A stretch of 29,603 nucleotides of DNA from UBA10908 sp964608965 (GCA_964608965.1 CAZSPZ010000022.1:1-29603); one strand, 5' to 3'; numbered from the stretch's first letter, positions 8,000 through 15,707 are shown. Numbers and translations are program-made. Notes: generated by a model not told the origin, from the sequence alone.

Positions 8000-8431
8000 C
8001 TAAGGCAAACGCTCACTGGCTGCATAGCTTTCAATACTGTAGTAATAAGTGTTATCTTCCTCTCTTATCCCGAAAAGTTTCCTGCCTGCCATTATTTCAG
8101 CGATGGGAACGGAAATCTTATAATAGATCAACCCTCGCTCCAGATCCTCTGTCAACAAGGGATCGTTTGATGTCACTCTATATTTTATCGTATCAGAAAC
8201 TTCAATGATTACATCGGAAGCCGGAATATTAAAGGCACGGGCGATATTTTCGGTGAGCTTTCCCACAATTTCTTCCGTAAAACGGCCCTCTTGCTTCGCC
8301 TCTTCCTTTGCGGCATACACATAATCGGCAAACAATGACAGACGGGAATTGTTGATCTGATCGAGAGAAAATTGCACAAAGAATATCAAAAGCAAAGGAA
8401 GAACCGCTATAAGCACCAAAAGTTGTTTCAT
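8000..8431 (-). CDS. Small bitopic Tad-locus protein (TadE-like)
   Basis: A 143-aa protein with an N-terminal membrane helix (MKQLLVLIAVLPLLLIFF, residues 1-18), then a charged extracytoplasmic domain predicted from composition to be alpha/beta. Starting with a helix and continuing as a helix (LDQINNSRLSLFADYVYAAKEEAK) is the layout of TadE/TadF minor pilins, but the classic TadE signature is not evident. GGAGGAT precedes the ATG by 6 nt. The start overlaps the stop of the 48-aa gene by 4 bp (ATGA), so translation is coupled. Function is inferred from the locus. Confidence 0.78.
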   Translation of the reverse strand: MKQLLVLIAVLPLLLIFFVQFSLDQINNSRLSLFADYVYAAKEEAKQEGRFTEEIVGKLTENIARAFNIPASDVIIEVSDTIKYRVTSNDPLLTEDLERGLIYYKISVPIAEIMAGRKLFGIREEDNTYYYSIESYAASERLP

Positions 8432-8574
8432 GGAGCATCCTCCGAAAATTCTTCCATATTTCGAGCTTCTATCTCATGCACCCATACTTCCCTGACAACA
8501 GAAAGAACACTCCCGTCTTGGGGTCCGATAATCATATTAAAAATATATAATCCCAGCACAATGGCTGAAATCAT
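8428..8574 (-). CDS. 48-aa bitopic micro-protein of the Tad locus
   Basis: Starting at the ATG at 8574, it reads MISAIVLGLYIFNMIIGPQD, then a short acidic tail ending EFSEDAP. One hydrophobic helix fills most of the first 17 residues. Its stop overlaps the next gene by 4 bp, which supports it being translated. The six codons upstream of this ATG (GQVIIV) follow directly after the stop of the 53-aa gene in the same frame. They continue a similarity to that gene's N-terminus (IVM-S-I-LG). The only Shine-Dalgarno-like AAGGG is 15 nt from the ATG but 6 nt from an ATT codon, so initiation may be non-canonical or by reinitiation. Probably a pilin-like or assembly peptide. Confidence 0.6.
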   Translation of the reverse strand: MISAIVLGLYIFNMIIGPQDGSVLSVVREVWVHEIEARNMEEFSEDAP

Positions 8575-8592
8575 GACGATAATAACTTGCCC

Positions 8593-8754
8593 TTAATCTG
8601 TACTGCCGGTCTCTTCGTATTCCAGAATAAGGTCGGTTATACCGCTGTTTACGCTTTCTGAGACTGTTTCAGCCTGAGTGGAAAAACTCATTACGATTAC
8701 TGCAATGGCAATTCCAAGCATAATAGTTGACACCATGACGATCAGCTGTTTCAT
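8593..8754 (-). CDS. 53-aa pilin-like micro-protein of the Tad locus
   Basis: The sequence starts MKQLIVMVSTIMLGIAIAVI, a single hydrophobic helix with almost no N-terminal leader. A 30-residue polar, acidic tail (TQAESVSESVNSGITD) follows. The size and helix-first layout fit Flp-type pilins, which are about 50-70 aa. However, no class III prepilin peptidase site (Gly followed by Glu at +5) is visible. The ATG lies 5 nt after GGAGG and 16 bp after the tadC stop. It is the best candidate for the structural pilin of this locus, but that is inference. Confidence 0.75.
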   Translation of the reverse strand: MKQLIVMVSTIMLGIAIAVIVMSFSTQAETVSESVNSGITDLILEYEETGSTD

Positions 8755-8770
8755 TTTTTCCTCCGTTTTT

Positions 8771-9418
8771 CTAAAATATCCCCATTAATGCTTCGCGTTG
8801 TTCGATAAAATAGGCGATGTAAATGAAATTTAAAAGCACAGCCATTGAATTGAGCACAACGGGAAAATAAATTAAGTCGCTGATCAATTCATCTCGCTTC
8901 TTTTGCTTTGTCAGGCGTTCTTGTAAAAGAATATTGCGGTAAGCGACGACCGTACCCATCAATTCTTGCGTGGGAATGTTTTCCCATCCTATCAGAAATT
9001 GAGCGATATCGTTTGCATAGTCGTTGTTGAAAGCATCATATAGGATTTGACAAGCCTTTTGATTTTCGCAAATATGAAGGCAGTGAGCCATGTCAATAAA
9101 TGTGGGACTGAGAATCTCCGTCATTTCGGCCAACTCTTCCAAAAGAAGCTCCGTGCTCATCGTCTGGCCTCTTCCCAACACGACGATATTCTTGATATAC
9201 GCGAGGCAATCGGATAATTCGCGCTGCATGAATTCTCGTTTTCTTGCAAGTAAAAGCTTTTTCCATCCGGACAGAACAAAATTTCCCGAAACTATTTTTC
9301 CGACGACCTCTTTATATTGACGCGCACGTCTATTCAAATCCCATTTTTTCTTACCCAAAAGCAAGAACCACCCTGTCCAAAACAATAAATATGATGCGAA
9401 CAAAATACGAATGCTCAT
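8771..9418 (-). CDS. tadC: Tad secretion inner-membrane protein TadC (T2SSF-like)
   Basis: The second platform protein of a Tad (tight adherence/Flp pilus) machine, 215 aa. A membrane segment is seen at residues 5-19 (LFASYLLFWTGWFLLLG). A cytoplasmic helical domain of the GspF/T2SSF type covers about 60-175, and a C-terminal membrane segment (LNSMAVLLNFIYIAYFI) closes the protein. The frame is open far upstream (to 9754) inside tadB, but AGGAG 5 nt before the ATG at 9418 fixes the start. It follows tadB after 8 bp. TadC proteins assemble with TadB above the TadA ATPase. Confidence 0.8.
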   Translation of the reverse strand: MSIRILFASYLLFWTGWFLLLGKKKWDLNRRARQYKEVVGKIVSGNFVLSGWKKLLLARKREFMQRELSDCLAYIKNIVVLGRGQTMSTELLLEELAEMTEILSPTFIDMAHCLHICENQKACQILYDAFNNDYANDIAQFLIGWENIPTQELMGTVVAYRNILLQERLTKQKKRDELISDLIYFPVVLNSMAVLLNFIYIAYFIEQREALMGIF

Positions 9419-9426
9419 TCCGACTC

Positions 9427-10374
9427 CTAATAATCTATTTTCTGATTTTGGATCAATTCCAGAATGGAAAAATTGATTAAAAATAAAAATGTTATCATGA
9501 GAAAAAACAGAAATCCTTCCGGTGTTCCAAATTGATTTTTCATCAACGCCCAAATACTCACATCCAAATAGTAAAAAGCTACAAATATCGTACCCAAGTA
9601 AAGAATCGGCACCAGGAAAACGGTTATCCTTGCAGATTCGCTGTTTATTCTCCTTCTTTCTTCTGCCCGCGTTCCAGCAAGTTTCAGCTGTTCGGCTATA
9701 TCCGAAATTCCATCGGATACATCGATTCCTTTTTCTGCGGCCAACTTGATGCATACGCCGAGCATGCGCCCCCAGACAGTGCCTAATGAAAACGCAAATT
9801 GATCAATGCTCTCTCTTATTTCCAAAGGATTTCCTGTATTCCTAAGTCTCAACAGCAGCATGTAGAGGAGATTTTTGCATATCGGACATTTAGCGCTCCC
9901 CTTTACCGTTTCTTCCATGGCAGAAAAAATATTCTTATTATGGATCCAATATTGCCTGTATAATTCAGAAATTACGCTTATACCCTCTTTGCTCCCTTTC
10001 TTTCTGATGATTTCGACCTTAATCGTTATCAGCAGTATCGGCATCGAAGATCCCATCGCAGCAATTCCAAAAGCGCAAGGCATTGAAAAATCACGAAGAC
10101 TCAAAACAAAAAGAAAGAAAAAGAGACATCCGATGGCGTATATAAAGTTTTTTTCATCGGGAGGTTTTTTAAAAACGACAAAAAGCATATTACGTATGTA
10201 TCTGAAAACCAAAGATATTTCTCTTGCGGGCTTGCGAGTCACCTTCAACCTATGGCGAAGTGCAAGCCGTTGAAGGCCAATATTAATATATTTATGTATC
10301 ACAAGGGATAGCCCAGATAGAAATATTAAATATATGACTGCATCTGCAATGAGTTCAATCCATTCAATTTTCAC
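9427..10374 (-). CDS. tadB: Tad secretion inner-membrane protein TadB (T2SSF-like)
   Basis: A 315-aa integral membrane platform protein. Membrane segments are seen near residues 10-30, 80-115 and two at the C-terminus (FLVPILYLGTIFVAFYYL and FLFFLMITFLFLINF). The T2SSF cytoplasmic domain between about 130 and 250 includes SAMEETVKGS, ESIDQFAFSLG and the segment AAEKGIDVSDGISDIAEQL. Translation starts at GTG (10374), 7 nt after AAGGGG, and overlaps the end of tadA by 11 bp. Order tadA-tadB-tadC matches Tad loci in other phyla. Confidence 0.85.
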   Translation of the reverse strand: MKIEWIELIADAVIYLIFLSGLSLVIHKYINIGLQRLALRHRLKVTRKPAREISLVFRYIRNMLFVVFKKPPDEKNFIYAIGCLFFFLFVLSLRDFSMPCAFGIAAMGSSMPILLITIKVEIIRKKGSKEGISVISELYRQYWIHNKNIFSAMEETVKGSAKCPICKNLLYMLLLRLRNTGNPLEIRESIDQFAFSLGTVWGRMLGVCIKLAAEKGIDVSDGISDIAEQLKLAGTRAEERRRINSESARITVFLVPILYLGTIFVAFYYLDVSIWALMKNQFGTPEGFLFFLMITFLFLINFSILELIQNQKIDY

Positions 10375-11782
10375 AACAGTCCCCTTGCCCGTTCTTTTCT
10401 GATCGATTGCATATAGGCGAACAATGAGCCAAATCGGTCAATATATCTTGCATCTCCTTCTTTTTTAGAGGTGTGGATTCCATAGCATATCTTAATTGTT
10501 CCGCCCCTATTTGATCATAAAATTTCCATGCATCCGCAGCCACGTCATATTCGCAGATTACTTGCATTAAAATGCACCCGTCTTCCAAACAACTCATTCC
10601 CCGGATACTTTTTAATCTTTTTTCTCTTTTATCTGTTAACTGAATAAAGTGAAAAAGATAATCAAAGCTGGAAGCCACTTTCTGCATCGTAAGCTTAAGA
10701 TCCCCTCCTGTGGCTTTAACAATTTCGTCTGCGGCATTCAACGGGAAATACACCGGATTGCCGGAATGATATGTGAGTTTCATTCTCTTTGTGCCTTTGC
10801 TTGCCAGCTTAACAGCCGTGTCCAAAGCGATGCCGTCTCTTGCTTCCGCCAGGATGAAGTAGTCGGCATCGCTTCGAAGCAGGTTTTTCGATATTCTAGA
10901 CAGCTCTTCGCCATCGGCGATGAGTTGGAGAATAGGCGCATCCGGCATGATGAGATGAAGTGGGATCTCCGGATCGGTCTCCACCATAACGCCCTCTAAG
11001 GCGGGATCTTCGTAACTTTGCCATGTTGTCAAAAAAGTAGTTTTGGCTGTACGCACGGCACCGAGAAAAACCACGTTAAACCCTATCTCCACCATGGTCC
11101 GAAAAAGCGGAATCGCTTCGATGGGTATAGTTCCTCTTCTTGCTTGCTCTTCAAATGTAAGAACCGGAATAACATACCGCCTAAAGACAATTGCATCTTG
11201 CCCTTTCTTTGCCATCGGCTCTGTAAAAACCGTTACTCTTGTTCCGTCCAAAAGATATGTTTCGTGATAAACCTTGTCCATACGCTCTTCCGGCGTAAGA
11301 AGTAAAAATGCCCTAATCAGCTGTTCTTTTCGTATTTTCGATATTCTTTGAGGCTTTAAGACCATTTTCCCATTTTCCAGAAAGTATATTCGCTCTCCGA
11401 TTATTTTTGCGGAGCTGCTCTGAAAATAAGGAGGTAAAAACCATTCGCTGATTCCTGCGAACCCCCAATTTTCATGGTATATTCCTTCGACTAACGAACC
11501 ATACCATAATGGATATTCCGTATTTTTTGCGCATAGTTCGCCGATAAGCTCCGCTATCCTTTTCTTGAAAAATTCTTTTTCATTGGGATATCCGATAATT
11601 GCTTTTTTCTGGATGTCCAGCGTTGATTTTGAACTTTCCCGCCTGTCCCAATCCAGGAAGAATGCTTCCTTTATACATAGGCATAAAGTGTCAAACGAAT
11701 AGCTTGAACCCGAATCATTTTGCGCGGCTTCAACAACGCCGCTCCGCATCTTTATATAATCCGCTATTTCAAACCTTTCCAC
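10364..11782 (-). CDS. tadA: Tad secretion ATPase TadA/CpaF with altered P-loop
   Basis: The hexameric motor ATPase of the Tad machine (472 aa), cytoplasmic. The catalytic domain carries a Walker A region GAVRTAKTT at 241-249; K247 and T248 are kept, but the usual Gly before Lys is Ala. The Walker B-like segment YFILAEARD has the catalytic Glu at 313 (the usual family form is GEVRG). The Asp/His-box region LTYHSGN has H339. The segment LTMQKVASSFDYLFHFIQL lies near the C-terminal end of the core. An N-terminal domain of about 200 residues is divergent. Translation starts at GTG (11782), overlapping tadZ by 19 bp; ATG at 11749 is an alternative. The family is clear from motifs and neighbours, and activity is likely but not certain. 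Confidence 0.87.
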   Translation of the reverse strand: MERFEIADYIKMRSGVVEAAQNDSGSSYSFDTLCLCIKEAFFLDWDRRESSKSTLDIQKKAIIGYPNEKEFFKKRIAELIGELCAKNTEYPLWYGSLVEGIYHENWGFAGISEWFLPPYFQSSSAKIIGERIYFLENGKMVLKPQRISKIRKEQLIRAFLLLTPEERMDKVYHETYLLDGTRVTVFTEPMAKKGQDAIVFRRYVIPVLTFEEQARRGTIPIEAIPLFRTMVEIGFNVVFLGAVRTAKTTFLTTWQSYEDPALEGVMVETDPEIPLHLIMPDAPILQLIADGEELSRISKNLLRSDADYFILAEARDGIALDTAVKLASKGTKRMKLTYHSGNPVYFPLNAADEIVKATGGDLKLTMQKVASSFDYLFHFIQLTDKREKRLKSIRGMSCLEDGCILMQVICEYDVAADAWKFYDQIGAEQLRYAMESTPLKKKEMQDILTDLAHCSPICNRSEKNGQGDCCEN

Positions 11783-12540
11783 AGCCGCTTCTTTCTTGTT
11801 TCGATCATGTCCAAGCCCGCGCTGGAAAGCACTTTGTTTGCGACAATGGTAATATCTTTGCTGTAATTTCCATCGTGATAATTGAGGAGAGTATGCCCTT
11901 CAGTTTCTGCCTGCTTCCCCTGCGCAGAATCATGAACGGTGACGATAAGGTCTTCTCGGATGGCTAATCTATCCTTTATATACGGCTTATTGTATGGACT
12001 GTCCAAATCGAAACGATTAATCACATATCCGGCCAGGTTCAATTTGAGTTTCTGATATAAAGGGGCCAGCCATTCATACCTTTTGATGGCGCTTTCCGTG
12101 GGAACCATCACGATATATATCCCATCTGACGAAAACAAAGAACCTAAGGCAAGGCCGTGTTCTATTTCGCTGCCGCTGTCGCAAAGAATTAAATCAAATC
12201 GAACCCGCATGCTGGCTAAAAAGAAATCTGACATATCGGGATGATAGCTGTGGGCGCTGTCAAGTTGGCCCGAGCCTGCAACCATAAAGAGGTTATCCTT
12301 CCATTTGGATTTCACGAAAACTTCGTCTCCGTCCAGAACTCCTTCTGCCAGATAAGGCTTAATTCGATCTAACGATTCTCCCACGCCTGTGGCATAATCT
12401 GTCCCTCTTCGACCCTCTGTGTGCACTACAAGGATATTCTTTTGTGGGAATTCCATTGCAATCCGTTCAGCGACAGATTGACAAATCATCGAAGTTCCGC
12501 ATTTATGGTCCGCTCCGTGAAATGCAAATACTTTATTCAT
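11764..12540 (-). CDS. tadZ: Tad locus MinD/ParA-like localisation protein TadZ/CpaE
   Basis: A 258-aa deviant P-loop protein that in known Tad systems positions the machine at the pole or membrane. The N-terminal strand VFAFHG leads to DHKCGTSM (residues 11-18), where a MinD-like KGGVGKT would be expected: the catalytic Lys is replaced by Thr. The later FDLILCDSGSEIEHG and VMVPTESAIKRYEWL segments fit the MinD fold (switch II and core strands). TadZ/CpaE proteins are known to carry atypical Walker A motifs, so this supports rather than weakens the call. The ATG overlaps the rcpC stop by 4 bp (ATGA) and tadA by 19 bp. Confidence 0.82.
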   Translation of the reverse strand: MNKVFAFHGADHKCGTSMICQSVAERIAMEFPQKNILVVHTEGRRGTDYATGVGESLDRIKPYLAEGVLDGDEVFVKSKWKDNLFMVAGSGQLDSAHSYHPDMSDFFLASMRVRFDLILCDSGSEIEHGLALGSLFSSDGIYIVMVPTESAIKRYEWLAPLYQKLKLNLAGYVINRFDLDSPYNKPYIKDRLAIREDLIVTVHDSAQGKQAETEGHTLLNYHDGNYSKDITIVANKVLSSAGLDMIETRKKRLWKGLK

Positions 12541-13172
12541 CCCGCACCTTGAATCACTATCAACAAATTCCCGAATCCTGCTTCAGTCACTTTCCTGTTT
12601 ATAGACAAGTATTCCTCCAGCGTACAGATAATCTCAATATGAGATATGCCGGACATCGTGTTTTTTCGATCCAGAAGAGCAAAATTTTGTCCGTCTGTAT
12701 CGCATACTTCATTTTCGTTACTGTCTTTTACGAACGCAACGATAAATGTCCCTATCGATATACTTTCAGGCATCACGTACAGAGACACGGTATCTCCGGA
12801 TCGCAAGGCACTGCTGCGGGAATATATCCAAAATTCCGGAAGTACAAATACCGACTGACCTTTTGACATCACAGAGGACTCGGGTTGAAAATAAGACGCT
12901 ACCAATTGTTGATTCGCCAATAAGTCGCATGTTGCGGCAAGACCAACCAACATGTCAGCATCTTGAGGCAATACAGCTCCTGTTAGAACGTTTTCCGCAG
13001 GTATTCTGGATTTTGTTAAATCTTCCGCACCTATCAGCGTGCCTGCAGGAATATCGCGACTGGCTAATAGCGTCGGAGATAAAAGATATTCTCTGCCCTT
13101 TACTTCCCAAAAAACAAGAGTAAGAAGGCTACCTATAATCAAACATATTCCCACAATCGTCTTCCATGCCAT
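12537..13172 (-). CDS. RcpC/CpaB-like SAF-domain Tad assembly protein
   Basis: A 211-aa membrane-anchored protein, first in the tad operon. One helix (residues 5-21, TIVGICLIIGSLLTLVF) is followed by a SAF domain at about 33-95, visible as LLASRDIPAGTLIGAEDL and the later LVGLAATCDLLANQQL, the classic CpaB/RcpC pattern. The rest is beta-rich. In Gram-negatives CpaB works with the outer-membrane secretin; no secretin is encoded here, so it may contact the cell wall or pilus base instead (inference). The ATG at 13172 has AAGGAG 7 nt upstream; the open frame to 13232 crosses the promoter and is rejected. Confidence 0.83.
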   Translation of the reverse strand: MAWKTIVGICLIIGSLLTLVFWEVKGREYLLSPTLLASRDIPAGTLIGAEDLTKSRIPAENVLTGAVLPQDADMLVGLAATCDLLANQQLVASYFQPESSVMSKGQSVFVLPEFWIYSRSSALRSGDTVSLYVMPESISIGTFIVAFVKDSNENEVCDTDGQNFALLDRKNTMSGISHIEIICTLEEYLSINRKVTEAGFGNLLIVIQGAG

Positions 13173-13214
13173 GTTCCGCTCCTTGATGTAGTTGTATTTG
13201 CAGATTTTGTCATT

Positions 13215-13243
13215 ATTATAATATATTACCATTAAATTGTCAA
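13215..13243 (-). promoter_or_regulatory. Consensus promoter of the tad operon
   Basis: TTGACA (13238-13243) and TATAAT (13215-13220) are spaced by 17 bp on the minus strand, a perfect sigma-A-type promoter. It lies 43 bp upstream of the first tad gene and diverges from the nfn promoter. No repressor site is obvious. Confidence 0.9.
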
Positions 13244-13307
13244 GAAATATTACCCATTTTTAACATTTATTTACAATATTATTGGGGTTTATTTCCTTCT
13301 TTCGCTA

Positions 13308-13316
13308 TGATACAAT
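13308..13316 (+). promoter_or_regulatory. Extended -10 promoter of nfnAB
   Basis: TGATACAAT is an extended -10 element (TGn plus TACAAT at 13311-13316). The -35 region (TTTATT, 13288-13293) matches consensus poorly, which is common with extended -10 promoters. It is the best candidate in the 216-bp divergent gap between the tad operon and nfnA. Confidence 0.55.
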
Positions 13317-13329
13317 GATATGATTAATT

Positions 13330-13366
13330 TTCTTTGGGAACCTTTTTCTCTGTGTTCCCCGAAGAA
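13330..13366 (+). other. Leader hairpin upstream of nfnA
   Basis: TTCTT and AAGAA, then GGGAAC and GTTCCC, form an 11-bp stem with a 1x2 internal loop and a 12-nt pyrimidine-rich loop. It ends 6 nt before the AAAGGAGG ribosome binding site. No U-run follows, so it is not an ordinary terminator; it may protect the mRNA or modulate translation. Confidence 0.55.
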
Positions 13367-13388
13367 TGATACAAAGGAGGATCGTTAG

Positions 13389-14231
13389 GTGTATAAAATT
13401 TTAAGAAAGGTGGAGCTTAATCCCACTGTCACGCTGATGGAAATTGATGCGCCGCTCATTGCCAAGAAGGCGGAGCCGGGCCAATTTATCATTCTGCGTG
13501 TGGATGAAGACGGCGAGCGCATACCGCTCACGATTGCCGATTTCGACAGGGAAAAAGGTATCGTCACCATTATATTTCAACTTGTCGGCGCAACAACGGA
13601 AAAACTGAACCATAAAAACGAAGGCGAATACATTCAAGATTTCGTCGGCCCGCTTGGAATTCCCTCTCATGTAGAAGGCCTGAAAAAAGTCGCTGTCGTC
13701 GGCGGCGGCGTGGGCTGCGCGATATCTTACCCTATCGCCAAGAAGCTTCATGCTCAAGGGACTATTGTCCATTCCATCGTCGGATTTAAAACGAAGGATC
13801 TCGTTATTCTGGAAGACGAATTCAAAGCGGCCAGCGATAAACTGGTTATGGTGACGGATGACGGAAGCTACGGCGAAAAAGGCCTTGTAACGGATGCGCT
13901 TAAAAGCCTTTTGGATGCAGGAGAGCAATACGATGAAGTTATTGCCATAGGCCCCGTCATCATGATGAAATTCGTATGCAGACTTACCAAAGAATATAAC
14001 GTTAAGACGGTCGTCAGCATGAACTCGATTATGATTGACGGTACAGGAATGTGCGGATGCTGTCGATTGACCGTCGGCGGAGAAACTAAATTTGCTTGTG
14101 TGGACGGCCCGGATTTCGACGGTCACCTGGTGGACTTTGACCAGGCCATGCAAAGGGGCACAATGTACAAGGACTTCGAGAGAAAAGCTCACGAAGACAC
14201 CTGCAATCTCTTCAAAATGGAGGTGAAATAA
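13389..14231 (+). CDS. nfnA: NADH-dependent ferredoxin:NADP+ oxidoreductase subunit A
   Basis: The small subunit of the electron-bifurcating Nfn transhydrogenase, 280 aa, cytoplasmic. It couples reduced ferredoxin and NADH to the reduction of two NADP+. The FAD-binding motif RIPLTIAD is at 44-51, the NAD(H)-binding VAVVGGGVGC at 101-110, and the [2Fe-2S] ligands C222, C224, C225 and C237 lie in the C-terminal part. The fold is shared with PyrK, but the partner directly downstream is NfnB, which decides the call. Translation starts at GTG (13389), 8 nt after AAAGGAGG. Its stop abuts the nfnB ATG, so the subunits are made together. Confidence 0.92.
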   Translation: MYKILRKVELNPTVTLMEIDAPLIAKKAEPGQFIILRVDEDGERIPLTIADFDREKGIVTIIFQLVGATTEKLNHKNEGEYIQDFVGPLGIPSHVEGLKKVAVVGGGVGCAISYPIAKKLHAQGTIVHSIVGFKTKDLVILEDEFKAASDKLVMVTDDGSYGEKGLVTDALKSLLDAGEQYDEVIAIGPVIMMKFVCRLTKEYNVKTVVSMNSIMIDGTGMCGCCRLTVGGETKFACVDGPDFDGHLVDFDQAMQRGTMYKDFERKAHEDTCNLFKMEVK

Positions 14232-15620
14232 ATGCCCAATATGTCATTGAAGAAAAATGAAATGCCGGCACAGGATGCCAACATCAGAAACGGTAATTTC
14301 TTGGAGGTAGCGTTGGGCTACGAAAAAGAACAGGCGCTGGACGAAGCGGCACGTTGTCTGAACTGCAAAAACAAACCCTGTGTAGCCGGATGCCCTGTAG
14401 AAATCGACATCCCCTCTTTTATTATGAAGGCAGCAAAGGGCGAGTTCGAAGAAGCGTATCAGATCATCGCGCAGGACAGCTCTCTTCCCGCTGTCTGCGG
14501 ACGCGTTTGCCCGCAAGAAGTTCAATGCGAAAAATATTGTGTGCGCGGAATAAAAGGCGAGCCCGTAGGTATAGGACGTCTTGAACGCTTCGTGGCGGAC
14601 TGGCATATAGAAAACACAAAAGAAAAACCCGTAAAACCTTCTCCAAACGGACATAAAGTGGCCGTTGTCGGATCCGGACCGGCAGGACTAACCTGCGCCG
14701 GAGATCTTGCAAAAAAAGGCTACGATGTGACGATATTCGAAGCGCTGCATTTAGCCGGAGGCGTATTGGTCTATGGGATTCCCGAATTCCGTCTTCCAAA
14801 AGCAATTGTTCAAAAGGAAATTGATTCCCTTAAAGAACTGGGCGTTAAAGTTGAGACGAACATGGTCATCGGCAGAGTTCTTTCCGTCGATGAACTCATG
14901 GAAAATCAGGGTTTTGAAGCTGTGTTTATAGGCTCGGGTGCGGGACTTCCCACCTTTATGAAAATTCCGGGGGAAAATCTTAAAGCGGTCTATTCGGCAA
15001 ACGAATTTTTAACCAGAGTCAACTTGATGAAAGCTTATAAACCGGACAGCTCTACGCCCATCAAAGAAAATACGAAAGTCGCTGTCGTAGGCGGCGGAAA
15101 TGTCGCGATGGACGCCGCAAGATGTGCAAAACGTCTGGGCGCAAAAGAAGTCTATATCGTATACCGTCGCTCGGAAGAAGAGCTCCCCGCGCGTATCGAA
15201 GAAGTCGAACACGCAAAAGAAGAAGGCATTATCTTTAAGCTTCTGACAAACCCTGTTGAGATTTTAGGAAATAATGAACTTTTCGTAACGGGTATCAAGT
15301 GCGTGGAGATGGAACTCGGCGAGCCCGATGATTCCGGACGGAGACGTCCTATCGTTAAACAAGGTTCCGAATTTGTAATCGATGTGGATTGCGTTGTAAT
15401 GGCTATCGGCACTTCTCCCAATCCGCTGATTAAATCGACAACCAAGGGGCTGGAAACCGAGAAATGGGGCGGCATCATTGCCAAAGAAGAAACCGGAAAG
15501 ACTTCCAGAGAGCACGTCTACGCCGGCGGAGACGCCGTAACGGGCGCAGCCACTGTTATTCTTGCGATGGGCGCCGGCAAAATTGCCGCAAAATCCATCG
15601 ACGAGGAATTGAATCAATAA
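14232..15620 (+). CDS. nfnB: NADPH-side Nfn subunit B (GltD-like flavoprotein)
   Basis: The large subunit of Nfn, 462 aa, holding the bifurcating FAD and the NADP(H) site. Two [4Fe-4S] clusters are predicted from C42/C45/C50/C54 and C89/C93/C99/C103 in the GltD-type N-terminal ferredoxin domain. FAD binds at GSGPAG (147-152) and NADPH at GGGNVA (287-292). Without a neighbour it could be annotated as glutamate synthase small subunit, but adjacency to nfnA and the absence of a GltB gene support Nfn. The enzyme supplies NADPH in fermentative anaerobes. A bidirectional terminator follows. Confidence 0.93.
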   Translation: MPNMSLKKNEMPAQDANIRNGNFLEVALGYEKEQALDEAARCLNCKNKPCVAGCPVEIDIPSFIMKAAKGEFEEAYQIIAQDSSLPAVCGRVCPQEVQCEKYCVRGIKGEPVGIGRLERFVADWHIENTKEKPVKPSPNGHKVAVVGSGPAGLTCAGDLAKKGYDVTIFEALHLAGGVLVYGIPEFRLPKAIVQKEIDSLKELGVKVETNMVIGRVLSVDELMENQGFEAVFIGSGAGLPTFMKIPGENLKAVYSANEFLTRVNLMKAYKPDSSTPIKENTKVAVVGGGNVAMDAARCAKRLGAKEVYIVYRRSEEELPARIEEVEHAKEEGIIFKLLTNPVEILGNNELFVTGIKCVEMELGEPDDSGRRRPIVKQGSEFVIDVDCVVMAIGTSPNPLIKSTTKGLETEKWGGIIAKEETGKTSREHVYAGGDAVTGAATVILAMGAGKIAAKSIDEELNQ

Positions 15621-15634
15621 ACAACCACAAAACT

Positions 15635-15699
15635 AAAAGAGCCTCTGATCTCTCCTATCGCTTTTTCAAAACCGATATCTTGGAAATCAGAGGCTTTTT
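15635..15699. terminator. Bidirectional terminator between nfnB and ridA
   Basis: AGCCTCTGAT (15640-15649) pairs perfectly with ATCAGAGGCT (15686-15695). An inner TATCG/CGATA helix sits in the loop. TTTTT follows on the plus strand, and AAAA precedes it (TTTT on the minus strand), so it can serve both converging genes. Confidence 0.88.
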
Positions 15700-15707
15700 A
15701 TATTGTA

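Noticed and set aside
9419..9754. N-terminal extension of tadC
   Set aside because: The open frame runs through tadB coding sequence; AGGAG before the ATG at 9418 fixes the real start.
13401..14192. Long open frame (263 codons) antisense to nfnA
   Set aside because: It mirrors nfnA exactly, lacks a ribosome binding site and shows no family motif; it is a shadow of biased codon use on the other strand.
14232..15620. Glutamate synthase small subunit (GltD) for the gene after nfnA
   Set aside because: No GltB gene is adjacent and the NfnA partner lies directly upstream, so Nfn is the better reading.
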